The notes beneath the pieces are model-generated. The model was not told the DNA's origin and made no database searches. It saw only the letters and a program-made list of their open reading frames with translations. Both the position numbers and the translations under genes were made by a program. DNA of 64,000 nt from Methylobacterium mesophilicum SR1.6/6 (GTDB lineage: Bacteria > Pseudomonadota > Alphaproteobacteria > Rhizobiales > Beijerinckiaceae): contig NZ_CP043538.1 in NCBI RefSeq assembly GCF_000364445.2, positions 3,987,447 through 4,051,446 on the forward strand, read 5' to 3'. The stretch's first letter is position 1; the number at the start of each line of letters is the position of its first letter. Positions 38,601 to 46,232 of the stretch are shown piece after piece.

Positions 38601-39153
38601 CCTGGTAGAAGGTCCGGTGCTTGGCCTGCCGCGGCGCGAAGATGCCGTCGGCTTCCGCCTCAAGGGACGCGTGCAGCTCCGTCAGGCCGCGCAGGCCGGA
38701 GCCGGCCGCGAACAGGCTGGCGCCGATCTCGCCCTCGGAATCGACCATCTCGCGTCCTCCCGCCCGAAGGCTCGCGGCGTCGAGGCCGAAGGCGCGGCAG
38801 AACACAGCGCGGGAGATCCCTCCGAGGAACGGCGCCAGTGCATCGTCGGGCAGAGGCGCCTCGGCGGCATCGATGAGGGTCCGGCTGTTGCCCTTCCGGC
38901 GGCGGAAGCTCAGCCTGCGGCCGTCGCCCGCGACGATCTCAGCGCCGAGCCGCAATTGCGGCATGTCGTGCAGGAAGGCGTAGGGGGTGCTCTTCCCGAA
39001 TCCGAACAGCAGGTCCGTGACGGCCGCGAGGGCGGTGCTCTTGCCGGCCTCGTTGGCGCCCAGCACCACGTGCAGCCGGGCGTCGGGCCGGAACGCGAGG
39101 GTCCGGTCCGTGAACGCGCCGTAGCGCTCCAGGGCGAGGTGGGTCAGGCGCAT
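35677..39153 (-). CDS. YhaN-type SMC-like AAA ATPase (coiled coil)
   Basis: A 1158-residue protein. The Walker A motif is GANEAGKST at residues 32-40 of an ABC/SMC head. Roughly 800 residues of A/E/R/L-rich coiled coil follow, then a C-terminal half-head with signature-like EGMSEGTRDQLYLALRL and Walker B VGDDLFSTFDE. This is the YhaN/SbcC-like layout; the characteristic SbcC zinc hook (CxxC) is not seen. It lies 22 nt after the phosphoesterase gene and should act with it in DNA end processing or repair, by analogy with SbcCD and Firmicute YhaO/YhaN. Confidence 0.88.
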   Translation of the reverse strand: MRLTHLALERYGAFTDRTLAFRPDARLHVVLGANEAGKSTALAAVTDLLFGFGKSTPYAFLHDMPQLRLGAEIVAGDGRRLSFRRRKGNSRTLIDAAEAPLPDDALAPFLGGISRAVFCRAFGLDAASLRAGGREMVDSEGEIGASLFAAGSGLRGLTELHASLEAEADGIFAPRQAKHRTFYQALERHETARRTIREKGLRVGDWRSLNDEIAAAAQQLDALRTEQKALAVARARLERLKRVRPILAEIDALEERVSTDRGLADADPAWIERLGAALERCRAGQIEAERAEGTRARARAEAEAVAVEPGLTLRADEILAALSGTKAFEKGAADLPRIEGDSHKVGLELERLRARIGAADVAALGAGQPTDAARARIERLIRDHRLLAAAEEQIARDLAAARTECDRMARAVEAAGATHDPTPLREALKPLARLRERIAAHATLEATIRRETALLHNQAARLSPPVPDLAALVRLPLPRPETVARFRTLLDGKTRERERAADHRDAALRQANATRERLRAREAGRPIATRERVEALREARDAAFSPLREAMEAGRPVGPPAIATYERALLDADRLADARADDAARSAAHAADLDRLAAEEAALAAAADDVAGIDAEIAEGEAAWREAWREAGIVPASPAEMVAWLAEIETMIEAEERLADQRLGRDRIWAEIDAARAPIAALGARAGLDPAPGLDSGQAFDRLEDRVATLASRWEANLQTGGSLRAAQTAAERLEAARDETESRRAAWRTEWSAALQPLGLDAAARPEEAEGALGAWRTVPDRLSERAALERRSAGIRRDMEAFRSAAAALVDALAPDLAGTPPTGAIRTLHARLVAAQARDARRAELDRRWEEAEAAARSAADLRDASREALGRQIAEAMPDLAGAPLPEIEVLFGRLMARERFRAEQLRLRNSLAGAADGLPESDLRADLGALPPEVLEAELARLALEAEEQAERGQVIFADRDRAERRRAELEGGTGAELALAERKAAEADLEASARSWAVLRFAGLMLSQAMARHRAGQQDPLVARAGALFRALTGGGFSGLTQTYDEADTPKLAGQRAGGGTVAIEGMSEGTRDQLYLALRLAYLEDYAGRAEPAPFVGDDLFSTFDETRTGYGLDALAEIGAQIQPILFTHHRHVAEIARERLGAAVDVVAL

Positions 39154-39175
39154 CGCGCGGCCCTGGGCAGCCGGT

Positions 39176-40414
39176 TCAGCAATGGCGCCCCCCGAGTCGA
39201 CCGAGGATCAGCGCCTCTGCCTCGGCGCAGAAGGCATCGAATTCCGCTTCCAGACCGGCCTCCGCGGCCACCGTCGACGGCATCCGCCCACCGATCTCGG
39301 CGAGGGCGGCCCGGGCTCGGGCGCGGAATTCCGGATCGCGGTCGAGGTCGGCGAGCAAGGCGGCCGGATCGATGGCGGGACCGGCCGGATCGAGGGACGC
39401 GCGGGGCCGGCGTGTCTCGATCTTCAACCGCTCCAGCCAGATATCCTCGTGCATCCGGTGGGCGGCGGCCTGGATCTCGGCCGTGACGGCGTCGCGATCC
39501 GCCGAGAGCGCGTCGTGGGCCGGCGTGACGCCGGTAAGGAGGACGCGCACCAGGATCAGGCGGGTCGCCGCCAGCGCGGAGAGGGGCCGGAGCGCCACTT
39601 CCGCAGCCTCCAGGACGGCACGAATGTCGGCGGCGCCGGCGAGGTCCACCGTGACTTGCTCGAACCGGGCGCGATCGAGGGCGAGGCGGGTGACGCCGGT
39701 CACCCGGCCGTCAGCCACATCGACCACGACGGCGCCCTTCTCCCCGCACTCGCGCACGCTCCGTCCCTGGAGGTTGCCGGGGAACACGATCCAGGGATCC
39801 CGGGACAGCTCGGCATATTCGTGGATGTGGCCGAGCGCCCAGTAGTCGTAGCCGCGCGCCGCGAGGTCGGCGATCGAGCAGGGCGCGTAGGTCTCGTGCG
39901 CCGCGTGACCCGTGCAGGAGGTATGGAGGATGCCGAGGTTGAACCAGCCCGGCACGGCGGCCGGGTAGGTTAGAGACAGGTTCTCCTCGACCGCCCGGCC
40001 CTGGAAGCTCCGGCCGTGCAGGGCGACCCGCAGATCGTCGAGACGCAGCGTGCCGGCGCGGTTCGACGGGAACACGTGGACCGAGGGCGGCAGGGTCAGG
40101 GCACGGGTGATCACGCTCTCGGCGTCGTGGTTGCCCCGCACCAGGATGGTCGGGATGCCGGCGCGGTCGAGCCGGGCCACCTGCCGGGCGAAGAACAGGC
40201 CGATCGTCGTGTCGGCCCAGTCGCCGTCGTAGACATCGCCAGCCACGACCACGAAGGCGACCGCGCGCTCGATGGCCCGGCTGACCAGATCCTCGAAGGC
40301 CTGGCGCCCCGCCGAAGCGAGTCGGCGCGCCAGTTCGGCATCCCGGGCGGCGAGGCCCGCCAGCGGGCTGCCGAGATGCAGGTCCGCCGCGTGGATGAAG
40401 CTGAAGCCCGTCAT
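39176..40414 (-). CDS. SbcD/YhaO-like metallophosphoesterase (DNA repair exonuclease)
   Basis: A 412-residue calcineurin-fold nuclease: HAADLHLGS at the N-terminus, VVVAGDVYDGD, LVRGNHDAES and GHIHEYAEL, giving the full set of metal ligands (D-x-H, GD, GNHD, GHxH). The length resembles YhaO/SbcD. It forms a pair with the downstream coiled-coil ATPase. It is the first gene of this two-gene operon, ATG 40414 (MTGFSFIH). Confidence 0.9.
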   Translation of the reverse strand: MTGFSFIHAADLHLGSPLAGLAARDAELARRLASAGRQAFEDLVSRAIERAVAFVVVAGDVYDGDWADTTIGLFFARQVARLDRAGIPTILVRGNHDAESVITRALTLPPSVHVFPSNRAGTLRLDDLRVALHGRSFQGRAVEENLSLTYPAAVPGWFNLGILHTSCTGHAAHETYAPCSIADLAARGYDYWALGHIHEYAELSRDPWIVFPGNLQGRSVRECGEKGAVVVDVADGRVTGVTRLALDRARFEQVTVDLAGAADIRAVLEAAEVALRPLSALAATRLILVRVLLTGVTPAHDALSADRDAVTAEIQAAAHRMHEDIWLERLKIETRRPRASLDPAGPAIDPAALLADLDRDPEFRARARAALAEIGGRMPSTVAAEAGLEAEFDAFCAEAEALILGRLGGRHC

Positions 40415-40693
40415 CGGCCTCCGGGAATGCTGCTTGGAACGTCGGGACGCGTGGGGCCCGGCGCTAGGTCGGCACCGCGTCGGCGCCACGTCGGCGCCAC
40501 GTCGGCGCTCTTAGGCTGTTCGTGGGGGGCGCCTCAAGCGGCTTCGGAAACGCGCTGTGGTTCCGTCAGGCGGAGCCGCTCCCGCGGCACCGCCATCTTT
40601 TCGGCGCCGGATTTCATCGAACGCTCCGCCCCCGCGCGCGTTAGAGCGTGGCGGTGGCGGGTGAGCCGCCCGGTGAGGTACGAGTCCCGCCCG

Positions 40694-41479
40694 ATGACCA
40701 TCGCTGCCCGTCCGGTTCGCCCCGGCCCTGCGCCCGCCGTCAGCCCGCCCGTCCCGCCCGCCGACCGCTCGTCCGAGCCCTTCAAGATCGTGAGCTGGAA
40801 CCTTCTGCGGCGCACCGGCGCCGCCGTGGACGACGTGGCCGCCCTCGTCGCACAGGAGAAGCCCGACCTGCTGCTGATGCAGGAGGCGACCCGGGCCATC
40901 GGCTTCCTGCTGGACCGGATCGGCGGCCATTACGCCTGGGCGCCGCTACCCGGGCGCATCCACGGACTGGCCATGTGGAGCCCGAAGCCCTGGCCGGCAC
41001 CGCCCCGGGTGATCGCGCTGCCCTCCGGGGCGCTCGTGCACCGGGTCTGCCAGATCCTCGACCTCGGGGAGTTCGGCGTCGCCAACGTCCACCTGTCCCA
41101 CGGGCAGATGCTGAACCGGCGCCAGCTCCGCCGCATCGTCGGCGAATTGCCGGCCCGCGCCGCGGTTCTCGGCGACTACAACATCGTCGGCCCCGCGCTG
41201 ATCCCGGGATTCCGGGATGTCGGCCCGCGCCGGCCGACCCACGCGATGGTGGACGTGCTCCCTCTGCGGCTCGACCGCTGTCTCGCCCGCGGCCTGATCT
41301 GTCACGATCACGCGGTGCTCCCGCGAGGCCCGTCCGATCACCGGCCGATCGTCGTCCATCTCGGGCCGGCCCCGGAGGCGCACGCCCCCGGGCGCTTCAA
41401 AGGTATGGCAGCAGCAGTCGCACGCCTGCGTCGCGCAAACGGACCGGCAGCGCGCGCGCGGCGACGTCCTCCCGGCTGA
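40694..41479 (+). CDS. Endonuclease/exonuclease/phosphatase family protein
   Basis: A 261-residue EEP-fold enzyme with IVSWNLLRR, the metal-binding glutamate in MQEATR, NVHLSHGQML, LGDYNIVGPA and SDHRPIVVH. It may be a phosphodiesterase or nuclease; the substrate is unknown. Its last 83 nt overlap the 3' end of the convergent cardiolipin synthase gene, and the overlapped tail (rich in A and R) may be dispensable. ATG 40694 gives a proline-rich N-terminus before the fold. Confidence 0.85.
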   Translation: MTIAARPVRPGPAPAVSPPVPPADRSSEPFKIVSWNLLRRTGAAVDDVAALVAQEKPDLLLMQEATRAIGFLLDRIGGHYAWAPLPGRIHGLAMWSPKPWPAPPRVIALPSGALVHRVCQILDLGEFGVANVHLSHGQMLNRRQLRRIVGELPARAAVLGDYNIVGPALIPGFRDVGPRRPTHAMVDVLPLRLDRCLARGLICHDHAVLPRGPSDHRPIVVHLGPAPEAHAPGRFKGMAAAVARLRRANGPAARARRRPPG

Positions 41480-42833
41480 GCCGCGCCTGCATCTTGCCGC
41501 GGATGAAGCGATCGAGCTCGGCCGCCAGCTCCGCGTCGATGATCTCGACGTTCAGCTCGAAGTTGAGGCGGAAGCTGCGCATGTCCCAGTTGGCGCTACC
41601 GACGAAGCACCAGATGTCGTCGACCACCATCGCCTTCGAATGATCGAACGGTGGCTCGTCGAGCCAGACCCGCACGCCCGCCCGGAGCAGCGGGTCGAGA
41701 TGGGCCCGCGCCGCCCAGTCGATGAAGGGATGGTCGCTGACCCGCGGGACGACGACGTCGACCGTGATGCCGCGCGTCGCGGCCTGGGCCAGCGCCCCGG
41801 TCACCAGCTCGTCGGGCAGGAAGTAGGGCGTCACGAACCGGACCGACCGGCGCGCGCAGGCGAGCGCCTGCAGGATGACCTGCTCGATCTTCTCCACGTC
41901 CGCATCGGGACCAGATGTGACCGCCCGGGCGACGCTGGGTCCATCCGGCTCCAGATCGACGAACCAGGGCGGGCCGTCGAGGTTCTCGCCGGCCACGAAG
42001 GCCCAGTCGGCCGCGAAGGCGGCGGCGAGCTGCTCGACGACGGGCCCGGTCAGCCGGAAATGGGTGTCGCGGATCGGATGCTCGGGCTTCAGGGCGACAC
42101 GATTCGGATGCGAGATGTTGAGGCCGCCGGTGAACGCCACGCGCCCGTCGAGGATCAGCAGCTTCTTGTGCGAGCGCAGGTTGAGGAACGGCATCCGCCA
42201 GGGCAGGGCGGAGTGCATGAACAGGGCAGCCGGCACCCCGGCGGCGGTCAGGCGGCGGTAGACGGGCGCCCGGAAATAGCCGCCGCCGATGCCGTCGATG
42301 ATGACCCGGACCTGCACGCCCCGGCCCTGGGCGTCGACCAAGGCATCGCAGAATTCGCCGCCGGTGGCATCGTTCCGGAAGATGTAGCTCGACAGAGCGA
42401 TGCTCGTCCGCGCCGCCCGGATCGCCTCCAGCATGACCGGATAGGCCGCGTCGCCGTTGCGGAACATCCGCACGGTATTGCCCTGGAAGGCCGGCAGGCC
42501 GGTGATCCGCCGGATCGCACGGTCGAGGGGCCAGAGCGCTTCCGGCACCACGGCGTCGTCGGTGTCGGGCAGCTGCGTCGCGTCGGAGGGCTTGGTCCGT
42601 AGCCGCCTCGCGCGGCGCGAGACGCGGTTGATGCCGAAGGTCAGGTAGAGCGCGGTGCCGAAGATCGGCGACAGCCATGCGAGGCCGATCCAGCCCACCG
42701 CCACGCTGACCCGACGCTTGCGCAGCAGAGCATGCAGGGTGACGCCGACGGCCAGCACGAAGCCGATGAGAGCCTCGACGTCCGACCGCAGCAGGGCGGT
42801 CGACTGGACCCATCGAAGGAGCGCGTTTTCCAA
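41397..42833 (-). CDS. cls: Cardiolipin synthase (two PLD domains)
   Basis: A 478-residue protein with two N-terminal membrane helices (LIGFVLAVGVTLHALL and IGLAWLSPIFGTALYL) and two phospholipase-D catalytic motifs, HKKLLILDGRVAFTGG and HSKAMVVDDIWCFVGS. It condenses two phosphatidylglycerols (or PG with another phospholipid) to cardiolipin at the inner membrane. The start appears to be TTG 42833. Its 3' end overlaps the convergent EEP gene by 83 nt, which is unusual for two functional genes. Confidence 0.9.
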   Translation of the reverse strand: MENALLRWVQSTALLRSDVEALIGFVLAVGVTLHALLRKRRVSVAVGWIGLAWLSPIFGTALYLTFGINRVSRRARRLRTKPSDATQLPDTDDAVVPEALWPLDRAIRRITGLPAFQGNTVRMFRNGDAAYPVMLEAIRAARTSIALSSYIFRNDATGGEFCDALVDAQGRGVQVRVIIDGIGGGYFRAPVYRRLTAAGVPAALFMHSALPWRMPFLNLRSHKKLLILDGRVAFTGGLNISHPNRVALKPEHPIRDTHFRLTGPVVEQLAAAFAADWAFVAGENLDGPPWFVDLEPDGPSVARAVTSGPDADVEKIEQVILQALACARRSVRFVTPYFLPDELVTGALAQAATRGITVDVVVPRVSDHPFIDWAARAHLDPLLRAGVRVWLDEPPFDHSKAMVVDDIWCFVGSANWDMRSFRLNFELNVEIIDAELAAELDRFIRGKMQARLSREDVAARALPVRLRDAGVRLLLPYL

Positions 42834-42899
42834 GGTCTCGGCATCCGGTTGGCGTCAGGCGCGCGCCGGATATACCCGACATCGATGCGGCGTCGCGGA

Positions 42900-43208
42900 T
42901 TAATCCGCCGCCTTGAGCGGGCGCGCCGCCGCGACGCTGGCCGGGCGCTCGCAGCGATAGGGGCCGCTACCGTCGAGCGCCGCATAGAGAACCCGGCCGC
43001 CGGACTCGATGCAGCGCGCCTTAGCCTCAGCGTAGGGCCGGTGGAAGCTCCAGATGGTGATCATCGGCCCCATCGTGGCGAGGCAGACGCCGCCGAACAC
43101 GACGGCGGCCGCCCAGGTGGCGCCATTGCGGTCCGGGCGCTGCGGCCGGCGCGGCGGCATGGCGCCGTAGAAGGCTACGGTCAGACCGAACAGGTCAATG
43201 GTGCTCAT
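42900..43208 (-). CDS. Hypothetical membrane-anchored protein
   Basis: A 102-residue protein with one central transmembrane helix (WAAAVVFGGVCLATMGPMIT) and a proline-rich loop before it. Two cysteines (ARCIESGG and YRCERPAS) in the C-terminal part could form a disulfide in the periplasm. No known family recognised. The start MSTIDLFG (43208) was preferred over an ATG 24 nt upstream. Confidence 0.6.
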   Translation of the reverse strand: MSTIDLFGLTVAFYGAMPPRRPQRPDRNGATWAAAVVFGGVCLATMGPMITIWSFHRPYAEAKARCIESGGRVLYAALDGSGPYRCERPASVAAARPLKAAD

Positions 43209-43337
43209 CAGCCGTTCCGCAAGGGGTGCCATATCCGGCGGGATCGGACGAAGCCTCCATCTTAGGGCAGGACGACGCCATAACCTACGCGAGCCGGCGG
43301 CTTGAGCCTGCGTCCTATCGCGTCAGAGCCGGAAGCC

Positions 43338-44156
43338 TCACGGCTCCCAGCGGGGCGGGCGCTTGCCCAGGAACGCGTCGATTCCCTCCTGCGCGTCGGC
43401 CATCATCATGTTCCGGGTCATCACCTCGGCTGTGTAGCCGTAGGCCTCCTCCAGGCCCATCTCGATCTGCCGGCCGAAGGCCTCCTTGCCGATCGCCAGG
43501 ACGCGCCGCGCCTTCCCGGCGATGCGGACCGCGAGGGCGCCCACCGCGGCATCGAGTTCCGCCTCGGGCACGACGCGGTTCACGAGGCCGATCCGCAGGG
43601 CCTCGGCGGCCTCGATCGGCTCGCCGACCAGCAGCATCTCCAGGGCGGCCTTGCGCGACACGGCCCGCGACAGGGCGACCATCGGGGTCGAGCAGAACAG
43701 GCCGATCTGCACGCCCGGGGTGGCGAAGCGCGCGGACTCGGCGCAGATCGCCAGGTCGCAGGTGGCCACGAGCTGGCAGCCGGCCGCGGTCGCGATCCCG
43801 TGGACCCGGGCGATCACCGGCTGCGGCAGGCGTGTCAGGCTCAGCATGAGACGCGCGCAGGTGCGGAACACCGCCTCGGTCGCCGCGCGGGACGGGTCCG
43901 CGCGCATCTCCTTGAGGTCGTGTCCGGCGCAGAAGGCCGGACCGGCCCCACGCAGGATCACGACGCGCACGCCCGGATCCTGCCGGATGGCGTCAAGCTG
44001 CTCCTGGAGGGCGTTCATCAGCGCCATCGACAGGGCGTTTCGCGCCTCCGGACGGTTCAGGGTGAGGGTCGCAACCCCGCCGTCGTCGCTTCGGAGCAGG
44101 ATCGGGGCGGCCGGGTCGGGCAAGACATCCGGGACGGCCGCTGGGGCTGCGATCAT
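43338..44156 (-). CDS. ECHDC3-like enoyl-CoA hydratase/isomerase family protein
   Basis: A 272-residue crotonase-fold protein. GPAFCAGHDLKEM and GIATAAGCQLVATCDLA form the CoA-binding and oxyanion regions, and FATPGVQIGLFCSTPMVAL is the ECHDC3 pattern. The two catalytic glutamates of classical enoyl-CoA hydratases are absent here (Gln and Val take their places), so hydration is unlikely; the true activity of this branch is not known. ATG 44156 has AAAGGA upstream and a signal-like short N-terminus is not seen. Confidence 0.85.
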   Translation of the reverse strand: MIAAPAAVPDVLPDPAAPILLRSDDGGVATLTLNRPEARNALSMALMNALQEQLDAIRQDPGVRVVILRGAGPAFCAGHDLKEMRADPSRAATEAVFRTCARLMLSLTRLPQPVIARVHGIATAAGCQLVATCDLAICAESARFATPGVQIGLFCSTPMVALSRAVSRKAALEMLLVGEPIEAAEALRIGLVNRVVPEAELDAAVGALAVRIAGKARRVLAIGKEAFGRQIEMGLEEAYGYTAEVMTRNMMMADAQEGIDAFLGKRPPRWEP

Positions 44157-44338
44157 GGGTCCTTTCCCGGCGCCGGCCCGTCCACGCTGCGGGACCGGTC
44201 TCTCAGAGGACGGTAACATGCGGGCCGGTCGGCAGCGATGCCGTCCGGGGCCGCGCCAGCTTCACGAAAGCTTAAATCCTCAAGCGAGCAAGTCGGCGCG
44301 GGTGCCCGGCTCGCCGTGCGCAGGGGAAGGGGATATCC

Positions 44339-44494
44339 ATGATGGTCCTGCCATTCGTCGGCCTGGCGGCGGGCGGCGCCGCGATCCTTGCGGGTCGCCG
44401 CGGCCTCGCCATCGGCCTCTGGCTCGTCTCGCTGATCGGCACCCTCGCGCTGTTCGCCGCGCACGCCACCTCGGCCCTCAACCTCGACTTCTGA
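44339..44494 (+). CDS. DUF5993-like small membrane protein upstream of dsbB
   Basis: A 51-residue protein with two hydrophobic segments separated by the basic turn GRRG, and a C-terminal AHATSALNLDF. This pattern (RR in the turn, H-x-T before a final leucine/phenylalanine tail) matches the DUF5993 family that sits beside dsbB-like genes. Ribosome site AGGGGA lies about 9 nt upstream of ATG 44339 (or 44342). The dsbB-like gene starts 13 nt after its stop, so the two are cotranscribed. The family assignment is from memory of its pattern. Confidence 0.65.
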   Translation: MMVLPFVGLAAGGAAILAGRRGLAIGLWLVSLIGTLALFAAHATSALNLDF

Positions 44495-44507
44495 ACGGAC
44501 GCAGGTC

Positions 44508-45068
44508 ATGGCGGCCCTTCACGCGCGCACGCTCAACGCCCTCGGCCTGCTCGGCTGCTGCGCGATCCTCCTCGTGGCGTTCAGCTATCAATTCGTGCTG
44601 GGCGAGCTGCCCTGTCCGCTCTGCCTGCTCCAGCGCGCCGCATTCGCGGCCTCGGGTCTCGGGTTCGCGCTGAGCGTCCGGTTCGGACCGCGGCCGTCGC
44701 ACTACGGCGTGGCGATTTTGAGTTCCCTGGTCGGCATCGTCCTGGCGAGCCGGCAGGTCGCCCTGCACATCGTCCCCAGGACCGGCGGCTACGGCTCAAC
44801 GCTTCTGGGGCTTCATTTCTACACCCTCGCGCTCATCGCCTTCGTGGCGCTGATCGCGGTGGTCGGCCTGCTCCTCCTGATGCAGGACGGCGTGCGGCCG
44901 GAAACGCAGCTGGCGCACGACGGCGGAACCTTCGGGAAGGCCTGCCTCGCGCTGTTCGTCCTCATCGTCCTCGCCAACGCCGCCTCTACGGCGGCGGAAT
45001 GCGGTGGCGGCCTCTGCCCGGACGATCCCGCCCGCTACGAGGCGCTCGACGCGTGGCTGAAGTGGTAG
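44508..45068 (+). CDS. DsbB-like disulfide bond formation protein with relocated cysteine pair
   Basis: A 186-residue membrane protein with five predicted helices. Cys36-Cys39 (CPLC) after helix 1 is the quinone-linked DsbB pair. The loop after helix 3 (HIVPRTGGYGSTLLG), where E. coli DsbB has its second pair, has no cysteine. Instead Cys165 and Cys170 (CGGGLC) lie in a C-terminal tail after an extra fifth helix, a place that is also periplasmic if the N-terminus is inside. It should reoxidise a DsbA-like partner such as that at 26009, passing electrons to quinone. Confidence 0.85.
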   Translation: MAALHARTLNALGLLGCCAILLVAFSYQFVLGELPCPLCLLQRAAFAASGLGFALSVRFGPRPSHYGVAILSSLVGIVLASRQVALHIVPRTGGYGSTLLGLHFYTLALIAFVALIAVVGLLLLMQDGVRPETQLAHDGGTFGKACLALFVLIVLANAASTAAECGGGLCPDDPARYEALDAWLKW

Positions 45069-45087
45069 CCCTGCCTGGAGGGCAGTC

Positions 45088-45546
45088 TCACTCCTGCTCG
45101 GCCAGGGCGAAGTCGAGGCTGGCGAAGTCCGCACCGGGCCCGTTCCACCACACGGCCGGATAGGTGACGAGCCGGCCCATGGCCCCGGCATAAGCCTCGG
45201 CCAGGGCGGTGTCGACGATGACCACCGTCGCTCCGGAGAGGGCAAGGCTCTCGGCCAGCCCCGCGCCGCGGCGATCGCCGTCGAGACACGCGACGCGCAG
45301 GCCGATCCGAGTGAGTCCGAGGCGAATCGCCTCCGCCTGTCCGAGGTCCCGCACCAGCAGCGCCACAGCGGTGCCGGCGCCCAGGCCCTCGCCGCAGGCC
45401 CAGCGGGCGACGCGATGCGGACAGATCGCCGGAGTGGCCGCAGCCGCGCCGGTCCGTCGGTCGGTGAGGACGCCCCGCACGCGCTGGGCGATCTCCCGTG
45501 ACACGGAGGCCGGAGGAGATTTGACGGAGGAATTGACGCCGTACAT
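45088..45546 (-). CDS. Stand-alone N-terminal fragment of a FATP-type acyl-CoA synthetase
   Basis: A 152-residue protein. From about residue 40 it follows the N-terminal subdomain of long-chain acyl-CoA synthetases of the FATP type (HRVARWACGEGLGAGTAVAL, LGLTRIGLRVACLD, GAGLAESLALSGATVVIVD), but the protein stops before the AMP-binding motif. It therefore cannot activate fatty acids by itself. It could be a degenerate gene or a small derived protein. No remaining synthetase parts are visible next to it (the neighbouring dsbB gene is unrelated). The family resemblance is by eye only. Confidence 0.5.
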   Translation of the reverse strand: MYGVNSSVKSPPASVSREIAQRVRGVLTDRRTGAAAATPAICPHRVARWACGEGLGAGTAVALLVRDLGQAEAIRLGLTRIGLRVACLDGDRRGAGLAESLALSGATVVIVDTALAEAYAGAMGRLVTYPAVWWNGPGADFASLDFALAEQE

Positions 45547-45820
45547 GCGATGCAGACCGCCTGGATCTGGACAAACCTTCGTCCCTGGCGTGACGCGGGC
45601 GGGTTAACACTCTGTCTCACCTTGGCCCGCGCGCGGAACGCAGGCGCGATTTCGACGCTCAGGCGGCCCAGGATTTCGGCTATGGCCAACGGCTTGTGAA
45701 CGGCGGACCGCGGTTTGCAGGCAAATTCGGTCGCATTGGCACGCGGTTCACACCGGCCTATCTCCCGCCGGTTCGAGGCAATCCGACAGTGACTGCCCGC
45801 TACCGAGGAAATTGCCGCGC

Positions 45821-46219
45821 ATGCGCCACGTCGCTCTCTCTGCCGCCCTGATTCTCGCAGCCCTGCCGGCGCAGGCGCAGATCCGCAATGCGCCGGCCCC
45901 TCGCGCCCTGGAATTCGCCGCCTACATCTTCGCCGCGTCGAACGTCTGCGGCTACCGGATCGGCAGCGACCAGTTCGAGGCGCTGCTCGCGAAGCAGAAC
46001 GTCCAGATCGGGGATGTTCAGCCGCGCGGCCCCTTCGGCAACCGCGTCCAGACCATGTTCACGCTGATGTCGAACCAGATGGCGCAGAACCGCGACCAAG
46101 CCTGCATCGCGGTGGCCGGCGAGTACGGGCCGGAGGGCACGGTGGCCAAGAATGTGCTCCTGCCGGCGAGCCAGGATGGCGCCCCGGCAAAGCCCGCGGA
46201 CAATGCCAAGCCGCAGTGA
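45821..46219 (+). CDS. Hypothetical secreted protein
   Basis: A 132-residue protein with a clear signal peptide (MRHVALSAALILAALPAQAQ). The mature part has two cysteines (SNVCGYRIG and DQACIAVA) likely to be disulfide-bonded, the segment FAAYIFAASNVCGYRIG, and a flexible proline/alanine tail. I recognise no function; similar short periplasmic proteins occur in Rhizobiales. ATG 45821 was chosen over an ATG 9 nt upstream. It ends 13 nt before the convergent ung gene stop. Confidence 0.65.
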   Translation: MRHVALSAALILAALPAQAQIRNAPAPRALEFAAYIFAASNVCGYRIGSDQFEALLAKQNVQIGDVQPRGPFGNRVQTMFTLMSNQMAQNRDQACIAVAGEYGPEGTVAKNVLLPASQDGAPAKPADNAKPQ

Positions 46220-46232
46220 AGAACCGCCGGGT

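Noticed and set aside
35077..39486. A 1469-codon open frame on the plus strand opposite the coiled-coil ATPase
   Set aside because: It is a GC-rich shadow frame: antisense to a well-supported gene, with R/G/A-rich low-complexity sequence, no domain and no sensible start.
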